Shown here piece after piece: positions 14,556 to 14,890 of a stretch of DNA of 14,890 nucleotides. Both the position numbers and the translations under genes were made by a program. The DNA lies in contig JAODNF010000286.1 of NCBI GenBank assembly GCA_025464915.1, forward strand, positions 1-14,890. The letters are read 5' to 3'. This DNA comes from Frankiales bacterium. Its GTDB lineage: Bacteria; Actinomycetota; Actinomycetes; Mycobacteriales; SCTD01. The notes under the pieces are model-generated. The model searched no databases and was not told where the DNA came from. It saw only the letters and a list, made by a program, of their open reading frames with translations. Every line of letters begins with the position of its first letter. Positions within the stretch are counted from its first letter, which is position 1.

Positions 14556-14890
14556 CTTGCCGGCCAGCCGCTCGAGGTAGGAGACCACCTCGGCCGGCTC
14601 CTTGTCGGGCATGCCGAAGCAGCACTCGGTGACGCCGATGTCCTCGAGCTTCCTGATGTTGTCCGGGTCGGGCTTGCCGCCGAGGAACACGATCTGCGGG
14701 TCGCCGGAGCGCCCGGCGTCGGCCCACTTCTTGCGGAGCAGCAGCACCTGGTCGGTGACGTCGAGCTCGCGGGGCGTGTTGATCCACCCGTCGGCGTTGG
14801 CGACGATCCAGTCGAAGGTCTTCTCCGTGCCGCCGGCGCCGACGAGAACCGGCACGTGCGCCTGCACCGGCTTCGGGTAGGCCCAGGACT
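14544..14890 (-). CDS. Luciferase-like F420-dependent oxidoreductase, C-terminal part (5' end outside window)
   Basis: The last 115 residues of an LLM-class (bacterial luciferase-like monooxygenase, TIM barrel) oxidoreductase, probably using coenzyme F420 as is common in actinomycetes. The frame stays open to the window edge; the visible part begins SWAYPKPVQAHVPVLVGAGG, where the family has a YPKPVQ...P(V/I)L(V/L)GG strand. It continues with ADGWINTPREL and ends with LEDIGVTECCFGMP and an amphipathic C-terminal helix (AEVVSYLERLAGKL). Full-length members have about 280-300 residues. Its substrate cannot be inferred. The stop codon TAG at 14546-14544 lies inside the end of dgt. Confidence 0.85.
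   Translation of the reverse strand, partial: SWAYPKPVQAHVPVLVGAGGTEKTFDWIVANADGWINTPRELDVTDQVLLLRKKWADAGRSGDPQIVFLGGKPDPDNIRKLEDIGVTECCFGMPDKEPAEVVSYLERLAGKLPR

Overview
The window is very GC-rich, with codons overwhelmingly ending in G or C and frequent GTG/TTG starts. Its gene content (class E sortase-type LAATG anchor, F420-type luciferase-like oxidoreductase, archaeal/eukaryal-type single-chain glycyl-tRNA synthetase, actinobacterial dGTPase-like protein) points to a high-GC actinomycete. Genus cannot be fixed from this sequence. Genes are packed tightly and no gene-free stretch exceeds 300 bases.

Left part (1-3892, + strand): the 3' end of glycyl-tRNA synthetase, then pyruvate phosphate dikinase (ppdK) and, overlapping its stop codon by one base, a membrane-anchored YdcF/DUF218 protein. 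Next comes a 161-base spacer holding a 90-base imperfect inverted repeat with nested shorter pairings. After it lies a DUF559 (PD-(D/E)XK-type) protein whose stop overlaps (ATGA) the start of a secreted BNR-propeller protein with a sortase sorting signal. A 120-base leader follows, with a strongly initiated 15-codon ORF and a Shine-Dalgarno-like GAGAGG that could pair with either of two flanking CCTCTC copies. Then come rsgA (ribosome-assembly GTPase) and a secreted CocE/S15-type serine hydrolase. The hydrolase reading frame is broken by an apparent one-base loss near 9060, with its last ~109 residues in another frame.

Middle-right part (9490-13311, - strand): read in transcription order, two tandemly duplicated lipoproteins, a GT4 glycosyltransferase and a multi-pass GT39/ArnT-type glycosyltransferase, with gaps of 10 and 9 bases and a 4-base overlap. 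Both lipoprotein genes lack a Shine-Dalgarno and have TAGGTT exactly 7 bases before ATG, as expected for leaderless actinobacterial transcripts. This locus meets the rsgA/hydrolase genes tail to tail across a 98-base spacer with hairpins and a CATGAGG motif repeated three times.

Right end (13368-14890): a dGTPase-like HD phosphohydrolase (dgt) on the + strand, overlapping by 12 bases the convergent 3' end of a luciferase-like F420-dependent oxidoreductase. glyS and dgt lie near each other in other actinomycetes (for example M. tuberculosis Rv2357c and Rv2344c), so the genes between them here look like lineage-specific content at a variable site in a core neighbourhood. The most promising unexplained structures are the 90-base inverted repeat before the DUF559 gene, the rsgA leader, the leaderless lipoprotein pair feeding two glycosyltransferases, and the decamer GGTACGACGA found four times.
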